Source: Glandiceps talaboti (Eukaryota; Hemichordata; Enteropneusta; Spengelidae). Taken from it: a DNA stretch of 64,000 nt. The position numbers were made by a program, and so were the translations under genes. The notes beneath the pieces are model-generated. The model was not told where the DNA came from. It saw nothing but the letters and a program-made list of their open reading frames with translations, and did no database searches. The DNA is taken from positions 7,128,716 to 7,192,715 of the forward strand of contig NC_135557.1 in the NCBI RefSeq assembly GCF_964340395.1, written 5' to 3'. Positions 1-11,345 of this stretch are shown piece after piece. Each line of letters starts with the position of its first letter. Position 1 is the stretch's first letter.

Positions 1-2340
1 TAAAAAAGAAAATTAATGCATTGATTAATCTTTTCTAGAACTTATTGCCAGCCCTAAACAAAAATACCTTAAAATTGTTATCGACAAATGGTGAGATAAA
101 AATGCGGTATGCACAATATATTTGCATATGAAGAGTTGAGGGCTTTTTTTTTTTTCAGGGACACGTAATGTTTTGTTCGATGATCTGTCGCGACTTTGTT
201 AACCATTATTGAAGTACCTTTGTGTGTGAAAATGGAATTTATTGTATGTCGTGGTTCCCCCTTTTGTTCCCGACCTCGTGCATCACGGAAGTTACAAATA
301 AGTTCCGCCACGTGCTTTAATCCATGTAAACCTGGCTATGTAGGGTGTATGATGGACACCACGAAACTTAAACCTGTGTGAGTAGTCTATGTCTTATTTT
401 TTCGTGTGATTTTGGTTGCATTAAATTTGGCAGAGAATGTTATTGTTTATCATTTATAGCACAAGATTCGAGTTTGGGGTTTAGTATAGGTCATCCCAGA
501 AGGGAGGGTATAATCATGATACCGCGCTGAAAAACATGAAAACTATGCACCCAGGCTATCTACATCACGTACAGACGATCAGCCTCATATATATCTTCAA
601 GTGTACACGGGATCACTTGAACTTTAGGGAATATAGCGCAATGTACACTACACAGGTTGATATCCAATGTATGAATAAACACAATCCGAACTGCAGAGCA
701 ACTTGCATATGTGCTTCGTTCACCCGATTTCTCCAGCTGTACCAATGCACTCAAATTGAACTTTGGTTCGGCCGACATTTCTTTTATTCGGTCACATTGA
801 TTGAGTACATCGTGAAACTTAGTTCTGGTAACACCAATATATATACTTGCCCGACCGACTTTCCCTACTGCATTCAGTAAAACAATATAAATTATTTCTT
901 ATAAATCACTCCCCACAAAACGCATCAGATGCCTCGTTCAGTATATACAGAACATCAACTTACCGTAGAGAGCCAAACACAAGTGACCTCTGCGAGTCAT
1001 TATAACTGTAACTGTGTCTAGCCACGTTCTACAGCTAAATGATGGTACTCTAGCAGCTGTACAGCCTAGCAAGGAATGAGCTTACAAACGTTATGGACAA
1101 TAACGAATAATCGACTTCTGCTTTCCCAAATTTCCAATTGGATACTTCCTTTTACTTCCTCATTTTCAAAACTCAATGATACGATATTCGGCGACCACGG
1201 TATCCGAAAAATGCCAAAATGAAAGAAATTTTTTACATAAGCTTGGAAAAATGTCGTTGGTTTATAAAACAGCTCTGCACGTAGAAGTTATCAACTCTTT
1301 CCAAAGTGGTCAAATATCTCAAAAGAAAGCAACCACATTCGGCCAAACCACCGTAAATTACTACCAAACTAGTCCCCTCACTACCAAACGTTTTAAAATC
1401 AAAATCATGTTGACAAATATTTATTTTAATCTAAGATTTGTTGTTATACTTGTTTATATTTTGACCCCTTCGAATTCGTTGATACAAAACGTCTACGTAC
1501 AGCCTACCACGCATGCAGAATATAGCAATATAGTCATTGGAACTTGTTCCCGCCACTCAGCTAGAGTCGGAACGCATTTCATCCTGATATCTAGCGTGTA
1601 CAAGTCGTGTACAAAAATGCAATGGGCTAAAGGCTTCTCATCTTAAATTAGTCAATCGTTTTATCAACACGGTTTCCATTTATCTTTGCATCTAAGTTTC
1701 GGCCTTCTAATAAGTAAATATAATAATCCGAATGGTCTTTGAGAAGTGTACAACCCGTACATGTTTCTATTCCTGATTTCGATTCTATTTTGGACTGGGT
1801 TTTTCCATCAATAGAAGCTTTGTCACTTTGTCATTTTCAATTAAATTTGAAGAGGTCATCCAATGCGCATGTACGTGCACGTGAAAGTCTTATTTGTTTG
1901 TTGACAAACATATACGTCAACTTGCAATGATTGTGCTCCAACAAGTTCCTACCCAAAAGTTGGATTTCACTAGGATGCCAGACTCACTCGCTGGAAAATC
2001 CCCTCGTAAACAATATGAATTTCCGATCAACAGCAAAGCTTAACTTTGTTTGGGAATTCCCAGTAGTGATTACTACTTGCTGTTACAATGAACATCACAC
2101 ATTCGATCAACATCACACGAGTATACCATGACATACACATTGTGTCAGATATATTTCAAATCTTTTCAGACTGTGGACAGTCTCTGAATATATATATGAA
2201 TTATATATTTAAAAGGCCACTATCTGTAACTTTGTTATTTGAAAACAATTCTTGAAACATGCACTGAAATATGTTGACGTTGAATAATATTTCTTACCAG
2301 ATTTTAAGTTGTGATGCAACCATTATTATTATGACATATT
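1..2340. other. unassigned left-edge DNA
   Basis: AT-rich sequence with only short open frames. The longest plus-strand frame, 1176-1646 (156 codons), contains a hydrophobic stretch after an internal Met (about 1408) but has no recognisable domain, splice context or similarity to the receptor family here, so I do not call it a gene. The only element of interest is the possible minus-strand signal-peptide exon at 964-1000, listed separately. Confidence 0.4.
964..1000 (-). CDS. possible signal-peptide first exon of a sixth array gene (partial)
   Basis: On the minus strand an ATG at 1000 opens 12 codons (MTRRGHLCLALY plus one base) that run into a strong donor, GTAAGT, in phase 1. That is the arrangement of the first exons of genes A, B, C, D and E. 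The hydrophobic stretch (LCLALY) is short for a signal peptide, and no following Ig-like exon lies between here and the window edge, so the rest of such a gene would have to lie beyond base 1. It could be a chance match. Confidence 0.22.
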
Positions 2341-2345
2341 TGTTA

Positions 2346-2533
2346 GTAATCAGAACAAACAAACAAACAAACACCCATATATACGCACAATACATACACA
2401 CATTATACATACAATAAACACATATACGTACGTACGTATGTACGTACGTATATACATACATACATACATACATACATACATCCACACATACATACATGCA
2501 TGCATGCATGCATACATACATACATACATACAT
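2346..2533. repeat. (AAAC)n / (ATAC)n microsatellite
   Basis: A short AAAC run is followed by about 150 bases of imperfect ATAC/GTAC/GCAT tetranucleotide repeats. The minus-strand open frame across it is a repeat artefact. Confidence 0.9.
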
Positions 2534-3000
2534 AAAACGACATAGTCTAAAACTTCAAATGCCTAAAACATATTATGTAAATTTATTGGTGCAATAACAT
2601 GTGGTGTATATCATGTACATATATTTATTTTGGATGTACAAAATGCATCACTTTGCCACGTACGTACATTGACTTCACTGATTTAAAGTGGAATGTCTTT
2701 CCCTTTCTTTTCCTGATATATGTTTTCACTGCTAGACCCCTGTCAGCGGCTGATATCAAATTCAAGTACACATACAATGTGGAAATACAACGTGAATTTC
2801 TCCATACCAGCTTGAAAATATGCAAACACATAAATTGTGCCTTGTAATCATGCTGAAAATCACACTTCAAAGTGAGACGTTCACATCATTTTAGATAGTT
2901 AGAATTAAATAGAATCTTATATCTATTTGTGCGCATAGTCTGATAAAAATGTTGTGTAAAGTGAAAATTAAATACTACGTCCGGTTTCTCACATTGGTTT

Positions 3001-4868
3001 AGTGTATCAAAAGTTCAATGTAGGACAAAAGACTAAATTCTTTTAAGGGGTGGGGTGGGGGTGGGGTCGTGGTGGATGGGGATGGGTGAGACATTTTAGT
3101 TCCCTCATCCTACAAAATCAATTTTTCTTTTAATGGACTTTTTGTACTTTTTTTTTTAAATACAAATAATGTCAAATTGACAGAAATTGGCGAATTTCTG
3201 CAAAAGGAGATTCATGGCACTTCAATGAAGAATAAAGCGTCAACAAATTTAAAGAACTATTTTTACTCACTAGATACCAGTACATACTACTACATACTTG
3301 CTTTGTATTCATAGCACTACATACTACTACATACTGGCTTTATATTCATAGCACTACATACTACTACATACTGGCTTTGTATTCATAGCACTACATACTA
3401 CTACATACTACTACATACTGGCTTTGTATTCATAGCACTACATACTACTACATACTGGCTTTGTATTCATAGCACTACATACTACTACATACTGGCTTTG
3501 TATTCATAGCACTACATACTACTATATACTGGCTTTATATTCATAGCACTATATACTACTATATACTGGCTTTGTATTCATAGCACTATATACTACTATA
3601 TACTGGCTTTGTATTCATAGCACTATATACTACTACATACTGGCTTTGTATTCATAGCACTACATACTACTACATACTGGCTTTGTATTCATAGCACTAC
3701 ATACTACTACATACTGGCTTTGTATTCATAGCACTACATACTACTATATACTGGCTTTATATTCATAGCACTATATACTACTATATACTGGCTTTGTATT
3801 CATAGCACTATATACTACTATATACTGGCTTTGTATTCATAGCACTATATACTACTACATACTGGCTTTGTATTCATAGCACTACATACTACTACATACT
3901 GGCTTTGTATTCATAGCACTACATACTACTACATACTGGCTTTGTATTCATAGCACTACATACTACTATATACTGGCTTTATATTCATAGCACTATATAC
4001 TACTATATACTGGCTTTGTATTCATAGCACTATATACTACTATATACTGGCTTTGTATTCATAGCACTATATACTACTACATACTGGCTTTGTATTCATA
4101 GCACTACATACTACTACATACTGGCTTTATATTCATAGCACTACATACTACTACATACTGGCTTTATATTCATAGCACTACATACTACTACATACTGGCT
4201 TTGTATTCATAGCACTATATACTACTACATACTGGCTTTATATGCATAGTACTACATACTACTACATGCTGGCTTTGTATTCATAGTACTACATACTGGC
4301 TTTATATTCATAGTACTACATACTACTACATACTGGCTTTGTATTCATAGCACTATATAATACTACATACTGGCTTTATATTCATAGTACTACATACTAC
4401 TACATACTGGCTTTGTATTCATAGCACTATATAATACTACATACTGGCTTTATATTCATAGCACTACATACTACTACATACTGGCTTTGTATTCATAGCA
4501 CTACATACTACTACATACTGGCTTTGTATTCATAGCACTATATACTACTACATACTGGCTTTATATTCATAGCACTACATACTACTACATACTGGCTTTG
4601 TATTCATAGCACTATATACTACTACATACTGGCTTTATATTCATAGCACTATATACTACTACATACTGGCTTTATATTCATAGCACTACATACTACTACA
4701 TACTGATTTGAAATTGATTATGCTGTGTGAATTTTTTTCTTCAATTTTAGCCAATTTAGTTTGAAAGGGTGTGTGTGTGTGCGTGTGTGTGTGGCGGTGG
4801 GGGGGGGGGTTCTGAGGTCTAACTAAACATTTATTTTTCTATCCTACATTGAACTACTGATCTCGCCC
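3001..4868. mobile_element. TIR-flanked element with minisatellite core (copy 1)
   Basis: The 37-bp minisatellite array is bracketed by inverted repeats. AGTTCAATGTAGGA at 3012-3025 is matched exactly in inverted orientation at 4842-4855, and the similarity continues imperfectly outward and inward, including G-rich stretches on both sides. The right flank of this array also aligns with the right flank of the second array at 9.65-11.35 kb (Y-TACATTGA-Y core, then TATTGATC-like sequence), so flank and core moved or were copied together. Mobile elements made of inverted flanks around a tandem core are known among invertebrate non-autonomous elements, including Helentron/pearl types in molluscs. 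No transposase is visible and the exact ends are uncertain. Confidence 0.6.
3280..4704. repeat. 37-bp minisatellite array 1
   Basis: About 38 units of a 37-bp repeat built from ACTACATACTACTACATACT followed by GGCTTTGTATTCATAGC. Variants (TATATA for TACATA, TTTATATT for TTTGTATT) recur in blocks, so multi-unit segments have themselves been duplicated, for example the blocks around 3520-3660, 3730-3880 and 3960-4110. Confidence 0.95.
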
Positions 4869-4869
4869 C

Positions 4870-6590
4870 TAAGTCGACATAAAAGTCGCCAGTTCTATTT
4901 TACTTAGATATTATGATCAGGTGATATCGGAAGTAGCTTATACCGCTGTCAAGATGTTATACATTGCAAATTTGTTTTTTCATGTTTTCATATTATTTCG
5001 TGTTTTGAATTTCCCTAGAAATTAGCGGTATATTTTGTCACCTCACCTTTGAAATAATTATAGTTTTTATTGGTGTTACGGTTCTGACAAATCGTGTTGT
5101 TGTGTTTAACTTCAAGATGCAAATAATGCAACCTGCAATAATTTGCTTACTTACAAAGCCCATGTAACGGATACGAGAAATATTTTTTTCCACATCAAAT
5201 AACGAAGAATTAGAAACTGGGCCTGGACTGTGACTTCGAACATTAGAAACGCATTTTATTTCCAGCGCATATTTTAATTGTAAGTCAGGGATGCTATATC
5301 ATTTCAATGAGTATTTGCATAAAATGCGTGGGTGTGACACACCGTACATTACGATGATACGCCTTTTGGTTAATGTTTCCGAAATGTAAATATGACCTAA
5401 ACTAGGTGTGAAATACTTAATAAAGTCAAAAGTCAAATTCTTTAGTTTAGTCTCCGACCATTAGTTTCTATAGTGGTCTGAGGTTTAGTTTTAAGATGTT
5501 ATAAATTCGAAGAATGCCCGTTTAGCCTGAGAAGGTGTAATCGTGGTGTCTGAGACATAAGGCATCTTTATTCAAGACTAAAAGTAGAATATATATTGAA
5601 AAAGAGTTTGCATATACCGATATATTATATAGTTTTATATATTTCTTGTAAATGTAATATTTTGGGTTAAATGTTCTCGTGTTTACCAATAATGCCTTGC
5701 TCTGCTGTTTTACAGCAAGTTTATATGAAGGACATATGATGCAAGCTATCGCGATATATCGTCACGTCATGTATGGTCATGTGACATTGTGACACGTACA
5801 AGCTGTTGACGAGATGAAATCATTGGACGTTTCATTTTCGGTAACGGTGTTTCATGATAAAGGCAGCCGAACCTACTTAGAAGTTCTAACTAAACTTGTA
5901 CAGATGTAGTGAATACAATACAATATTGAAAATAGCTCTATCTGTAAACTAACTCGTCATAATTGTGAAGAGGAAAACAACCCAATTAAAATAACCTAAT
6001 TAAAAATAAAATGAATCACAGAACAAATCAAATATAAAACGCATACACTAATGGAAACTAAATTAAATCAAATCGTTAATTACCTGAATTAATTACTTCT
6101 AGAACAGATAAAACTGAAATAAAATTTTAAAAACTGAAATAAAATTTTAACAAAAAAATAATTATTTAAATTTAAATTAAACATAAAAAATTACCAAAAT
6201 TTAAAAACCAAATTTAAATTAAAATCTAGTTTAAAAATAACAACATTATTGTAGTTGGGTCTGTGTCTCGATTAGAAAATGTGTACTTCGGTTAGCGGTA
6301 GAGTTAGCAAGGACTGTTTATGATAGCCTTTCGATCGGAACGGCAAAATATGTTACTCGTGGGTGATAAATTTGTGTTCATGCTCAGTGAGTTGAACTAT
6401 ACCCATAGATATATAGAGTATTGTATATTACAATTGCAAAAGTGTCAGTACACATAACGCAGGGGGGAAAGCTGCGACGAATTTAACACTCGTGTTACTC
6501 AAGCGATTGGTGGTGAAAACAAAAAAATAATTATCCATAATAATTATAATGGATACATGACTTGATACAATAATACAGTCACTTTCAAAA
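4870..6590. other. unassigned AT-rich interval
   Basis: No splice-supported exon or long open frame. The part at about 6080-6240 is strongly A-rich with short direct repeats (CTGAAATAAAATTTTAA twice). This lies 3' of gene A and may include its 3' UTR and polyadenylation site. Confidence 0.4.
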
Positions 6591-6840
6591 TACCAACAGC
6601 TTTTCTGTTTGATACACCCACGCAGAAAACAATAAGAAACTGGACATGCTACACTTTAAGATAGCAAGATTGAATGAGTACAGTTTCTTGCTACATTTTG
6701 TCTAAAGTGAAATGAACTATACAGTCATGCCACCGTACAGATACTAGACATCAAAGGAACACCGTACCGCAGACAACATACGCGCCCTTCATCCGGTGCA
6801 CGTGTTTGATATTATGAAAAACATTGGCGTGGTATTTCGA
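6590..6840. repeat. dispersed MITE family, partial copy
   Basis: CAGCTTTTCTGTTTGATACA at 6596 opens a segment (GCAGAAAACAATAAGAAACT, then ACATGCTACACTTTAAGATA) that recurs at 7368-7625 and 39660-40080. Only the left terminus is recognisable here; the right end is not found before gene A exon 3. Confidence 0.6.
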
Positions 6841-6861
6841 AATTGACTATACTAAACAGTA

Positions 6862-9050
6862 CTAGCCAATCTCACAGTCCCCACTCATTTCTTGACATTC
6901 TTTCATTTTCTTACGGCGGCCAACTTTGCTTTTTCGTTTTTTGCATCGGCATCGACACCGTTCAGTTCCATTTGCATCTAGGAGAGACACACAACATGAC
7001 AGAGGTGACATTTAAAAAAAATGTAACAGCAAATTGGTGATATAAGTTATAGGGAATATGGATAACATTAATAAAATGGACAAAAGGTGAGATTATATGT
7101 GGTTAGGCGCATATTTAAAAGCATTATTCTACCGACTGAAGCACACTTAACCACCACTGGAAATTGACTGAACTCAAAAGCAAAACAACAAAAAAGTCAT
7201 GTAAACCGAGCTTGCAATCCTTTAAGATTTGTTGACAATTTTGCAATGACATCTCCAAACAGCAACTTGTGAGAAAAATTATAATGAAATAGCAAAAATG
7301 TGTTTAAGATCAATATATACTGGGGTCCCAAATTTCATGTACAACTGTTTACATGTTAGTGTTGACTGGCACTGTTTGATACAACCACACAGAAAACAGT
7401 AAGAAACTGCACATGCTACAATTTGACATAGGAGATTGACTTAATACAGTTTCTTACCAAATGCAGACATCAACACATTGGCGACGGTGTTTCTGCGTCT
7501 ACTTGTAGAATGTTTAATATTAATGGTTTATTTCATCCAGACTAATTGTAGCAAGAAGTTGTGATCTTGCTATCTTGGTGTTACTTTTTGGGCTCTGCAG
7601 GGTTGTATCAAACAGACCCAGTGAACACTAAGATGCAGTGGGCTGTAGGTCTTCTGGAGGGATGCAATGTTTATTATTCTCATTTGTCAGCTAGTGTTTT
7701 ATATTTAGATCAATTTATTGAAAATAAATAGTTCAAGTATACTAATCCTTACCATTTCGGACGTTGACATCGAAACTACCAACGCCTTCTTCTATCAAAA
7801 GAGTTTGACGTTTCAGAATGACTCGTACGATGTAGCCACCAGCATCTTTCGGTTCAAGATTCTCGATAATTAAGGTAGAAGCTACGCTGTTCTCCCCGAT
7901 GTATGCGTCGATGCAATACTTTTTGACTAAACATCGCTCGGACGAATCAACAGCCGTTGACACCATGTGCTTCAAATTGGACACTTCTCCACTCTTCTTG
8001 AATAATTTCACGTCAACTGTCACATCTCGCAGTACCTCCAAACGCCGCTTAACTGACAAAGTGAACGTCGCCACTAACGGTTCACCACGGATGATATTGT
8101 ATTCGACCACATTTTGAGATAGTTGAGTTGGTTCAGAGAGAAGATCAACCACGCCTATCAGGGAATGATAACAAAAATAGCTAATTCCGATATAATAGAC
8201 TTTCGCTTACTTGATGGGTTAACAAGTCACAGTTTCATTTACTCCTTATTTTCACATTATAAGTTGTTTGCATCTACTTCGAATTCGTTGTTAGGGAGCC
8301 TTCAGTAATTACAGGGGCGGGCAAAACCAAGCCTGGTAAGTTTTTGTCAAATATGATCCTGTATGTATGTATGTATGTATGTATGTATGTATGTATGTAT
8401 GTATGTATGTGTGTATGTGTGTATGTGTGTATGTATGTATGTATGTATGTATGTATGTATGTATGTATGTGTGTGTGTGTGTATGTATGTATGTATGCAT
8501 GTATGTATGTATGTATGTATGTATGTATGTGTGTATGTATGTATGTGTGTATGTATGTGTGTGTGTGTATGTATGTATGTATGTATGTATGTATGTATGT
8601 ATGTATGTATGTTTTGTTTGTTTGTTTGTTTGTTTGTTTAAATTTGATGAATTGTACGACTGTTTCAATTCAGCTATAATACAGTTTTACTGAAAGAAAG
8701 GAGACATTTCAATGATGTTGCAGTACAAGTAAGTTTTCATATTTCTTTTTGTTCACATCACATGGTAAACAACCCGAGTTTTAAGTCCCTCAAATAACGG
8801 CAGCTCTAAAGGCCCAGGGGACAAACCACACACTGCACTGTACATATATACACAATATGATAATTGAAAACTAAAAAAAACTAAAATAATATGATGCAAG
8901 GCATTGAAACTCGACCCACGTTTCCACTATCATTGAAAATAGAGAAGTATTCAAAATTTATAATTGGTAATGTAGAGAAAATTAATATAGATTACCTGAT
9001 AGTAAACCGGTAGTGATAAGCAAAATGTAGACAGTATGGCAGGAATCCAT
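6862..9050 (-). CDS. gene A: secreted Ig-like domain protein with basic Cys-rich tail
   Basis: Three exons: 8996-9050 (signal peptide, starting MDSCHTVYILLITTGLLS), 7753-8154 (Ig-like domain) and 6862-6977 (C-terminus), giving 573 nt or 190 aa. All junctions are phase 1 with GTAATC and GTAAGG donors and clear acceptors, including the pyrimidine-rich TCTCTCCTAG before exon 3. The Ig-like exon, residues about 19-152, has a typical E-F strand pattern, TLIIENLEPKDAGGY, but the F-strand Cys is replaced by Val. The last 38 residues are strongly basic and Cys-rich (RCRCRCKKRKSKVGRRKK) with no membrane segment, so a secreted, possibly heparin- or matrix-binding protein is inferred. It is the most divergent member of the array. 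Exon 3 is assigned from splice signals and phase only and could be wrong. Function unknown. Confidence 0.62.
7368..7625. mobile_element. MITE with 15-bp inverted ends, in intron 2 of gene A
   Basis: CTGTTTGATACAACC at 7372-7386 is repeated exactly in inverted orientation at 7601-7615. A slightly longer imperfect terminus (CACTG...CAGTG) reaches 7369 and 7623. The internal sequence matches the copies at 6590 and 39660. Non-autonomous; it lies between exons 2 and 3 of gene A. Confidence 0.7.
7753..8154 (-). other. Ig-like domain exon of gene A
   Basis: 402-nt exon, phase 1 at both ends. It carries LIIENLEPKDAGGYIVRV, the best match to the Ig E-F strand signature (LxIxxLxxxDxGxY) in the whole array. 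Two Cys (CLVKKYC) lie mid-domain rather than at the B and F strands, so the disulfide arrangement is unusual. Confidence 0.7.
8361..8640. repeat. (TATG)n / (TTTG)n microsatellite in intron 1 of gene A
   Basis: About 250 bases of TATG with interspersed GTGT units, followed by seven TTTG units. The open frames of 90-119 codons in several frames here are repeat artefacts. Confidence 0.95.
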
Positions 9051-9284
9051 GTTAGCCTGTCGTACCCAAGTCAACCAAATGTCTCTGGTACGTGCGGTGT
9101 TGATTTAATATATTCCGCGTACCACTCTACTGTTTGCATCTACAAATTCTGCCAGTTGCTGTCTCTGTATAAGGGAAAAGTAAAATTTATTGTGATACCT
9201 GACTCCTGCAAACCACATATGGGTTGCATGTACCATTAAGCAGACATTTGCCTTATTTCAACTTTGAGGTGACAGTCTACATAG

Positions 9285-9409
9285 ATAGTGTATGTGTGTG
9301 TGTATGTGTGTGTGTATGTGTGTGTGTGTGTAGGTGTGTAAGTATGTGTGTGTAGGTGTGTGTGTTTTACATGTGTTTGAACTTGTTTTTGTTTGAATAT
9401 CAGTGTTAA

Positions 9410-9446
<37 letters not shown>

Positions 9447-9491
9447 CCTGTCTGTCTGTCTGTCTGTCTGTCTGCCTACTGCCTGCCTGCC

Positions 9492-9548
<57 letters not shown>

Positions 9549-9569
9549 GCCTCCTGCTCCCTGCCTGCC

Positions 9570-9600
<31 letters not shown>

Positions 9601-9614
9601 ATGTCTGTCTGTCT
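9285..9614. repeat. (GT)n and (CTGT)n microsatellites
   Basis: GT/GTAT repeats at about 9291-9365 are followed, after 45 bases, by about 200 bases of CTGT/CTGC from 9411. These lie about 240 bases upstream of the gene A start codon. Confidence 0.95.
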
Positions 9615-9650
9615 GAGTATATTTGGCATATTTGTGAAAGTGTAGTTTTA

Positions 9651-11345
9651 GGGCCAAGATCAATACTTAAATATAGGATAAACAACTAAAAACGTTTTTG
9701 TTTTTAATGGGTCTGTTTTGTACCCATAAATACAAGAATTTCTAACATAAGTGAGGTCAAATTGAGAATTTGAAGAATTTTCGCTAAATTAAATGCATGG
9801 CAATAAAATACAGTGACGTGTCCATAAAAGCGCTTTTTTACCTGACTACACACTGGCTTTATATTCATAGCACTACATACTACTACACACTGGCTTTGTA
9901 TTCATAACACTACATACTACTACACACTGGCTTTCTATTCATAGCACTACATACTACTGCATACTGGCTTTGTATTCATAGCACTACATACTACTACATA
10001 TTAGCTTTGTATTCATAGCAGTACATACTACTACATACTGGCTTTGCATGCCTAGCACTACAAACTACTACATACTGGCTTTCTATTCATAGTACTACAT
10101 ACTACTACATACTGGCTTTGTATTCATAGCACTACATACTACTACATACTGGCTTTGCATTCCTAGCACTACAAACTACTACATACTGGCTTTCTATTCA
10201 TAGTACTACATACTACTACATACTGGCTTTGTATTCATAGCACTACATACTACTACACACTGGCTTTCTATTCATAGCACTACATACTACTACACACTGG
10301 CTTTCTATTCATAGCACTACATACTACTACACACTGGCTTTCTATTCATAGCACTACATACTACTGCATACTGGCTTTGTATTCATAGCACTACATACTA
10401 CTACATATTAGCTTTGTATTCATAGCAGTACATACTACTACATACTGGCTTTGCATGCCTAGGACTACAAACTACTACATACTGGCTTTCTATTCATAGT
10501 ACTACATACTACTACATACTGGCTTTGTATTCATAGCACTACATACTACTACATACTGGCTTTGCATTCCTAGCACTACAAACTACTACATACTGGCTTT
10601 ATGTTCATAGCACTACATACTACTACATACTGGCTTTGTATTCATAGCACTACATACTACTACATATTAGCTTTGTATTCCAAGCAGTACATACTACTAC
10701 ATACTGGCTTTGCATTCCTTGCACTACAAACTACTACATACTGGCTTTATGTTCATAGCACTACATACTACTACATACTGGCTTTGCATTCCAAGCACTA
10801 CAAACTACTACATACTGGCTTTATGTTTATAGCACTACATACTACTACATACTGGCTTTGTATTCATAGCACTACATACTACTACATATTAGCTTTGTAT
10901 TCAAAGCACTACATACTACTACATACTGGCTTTGTATTCATAGTACTACATACTACTACATACTGGCTTTGTATTCATAGCACTACATACTACTACATAC
11001 TGGCTTTGTATTCATAGTTATACATACTACTACATACTGGCTTTGTATTCATAGTTATACATACTACTACATACTGGCTTTGTATTCATAGCACTACATA
11101 CTACTACATACTGGCTTTCTATTCATAGCACTACATACTACTACATACTGGCTTTGTATTCTTAGCACTACATACTACTACATGCTGGCTTTGTATTCTT
11201 AGCACTACATACTACTACACAGATTTGTCACTGTATAAATTTTGACTGAAATTTAGTTAAAAAGGGGATAGGGTCAGAAGCCTATCTATATGAATTTAGG
11301 GTTTTTCTCTTATTCTACATTGAGTTATTGATCGCACCCTTTTTT
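9651..11345. mobile_element. TIR-flanked element with minisatellite core (copy 2)
   Basis: Second minisatellite array of the same family as 3280-4704, again inside imperfect inverted flanks. GATCAATACTTAAATATAGG at about 9659 on the left corresponds to the reverse complement of the segment ending in TTATTGATCGC at about 11335. The right flank aligns with that of copy 1. Element ends are approximate and no coding capacity is visible. Confidence 0.55.
9845..11220. repeat. 37-bp minisatellite array 2
   Basis: About 37 units of the same 37-bp family as array 1 but with a different variant spectrum (GGCTTTCTATTCATAGC, GGCTTTGCATTCCTAGC, TTAGCTTTGTATTC). A block of roughly 450 bases is repeated (9940-10245 compared with 10355-10600), which shows higher-order duplication. 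The 138-codon frame at 10601-11017 is a translation of the repeat. Confidence 0.95.

Noticed and set aside
1176-1646. 156-codon plus-strand frame with an internal hydrophobic segment
   Set aside because: No domain recognised, A/T-biased composition like the surrounding DNA, and no splice or promoter evidence.
3280-4704. CRISPR-like regular repeats
   Set aside because: Units are head-to-tail with no unique spacers; eukaryotic minisatellite.
8309-8693. Open frames of 90-119 codons (Met-Tyr-Val-Cys or His-Thr-Tyr-Ile repeats)
   Set aside because: Pure translation of a TATG microsatellite, open in several frames on both strands.
9258-9689. Overlapping frames rich in Asp-Arg-Gln-Thr or Cys-Leu-Ser-Val
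   Set aside because: Translation of the CTGT microsatellite.
10601-11017. 138-codon frame with repeated TTYWL
   Set aside because: Lies wholly within the 37-bp minisatellite; a 37-bp unit shifts frame each repeat, so the open frame is a chance consequence of lacking stops.
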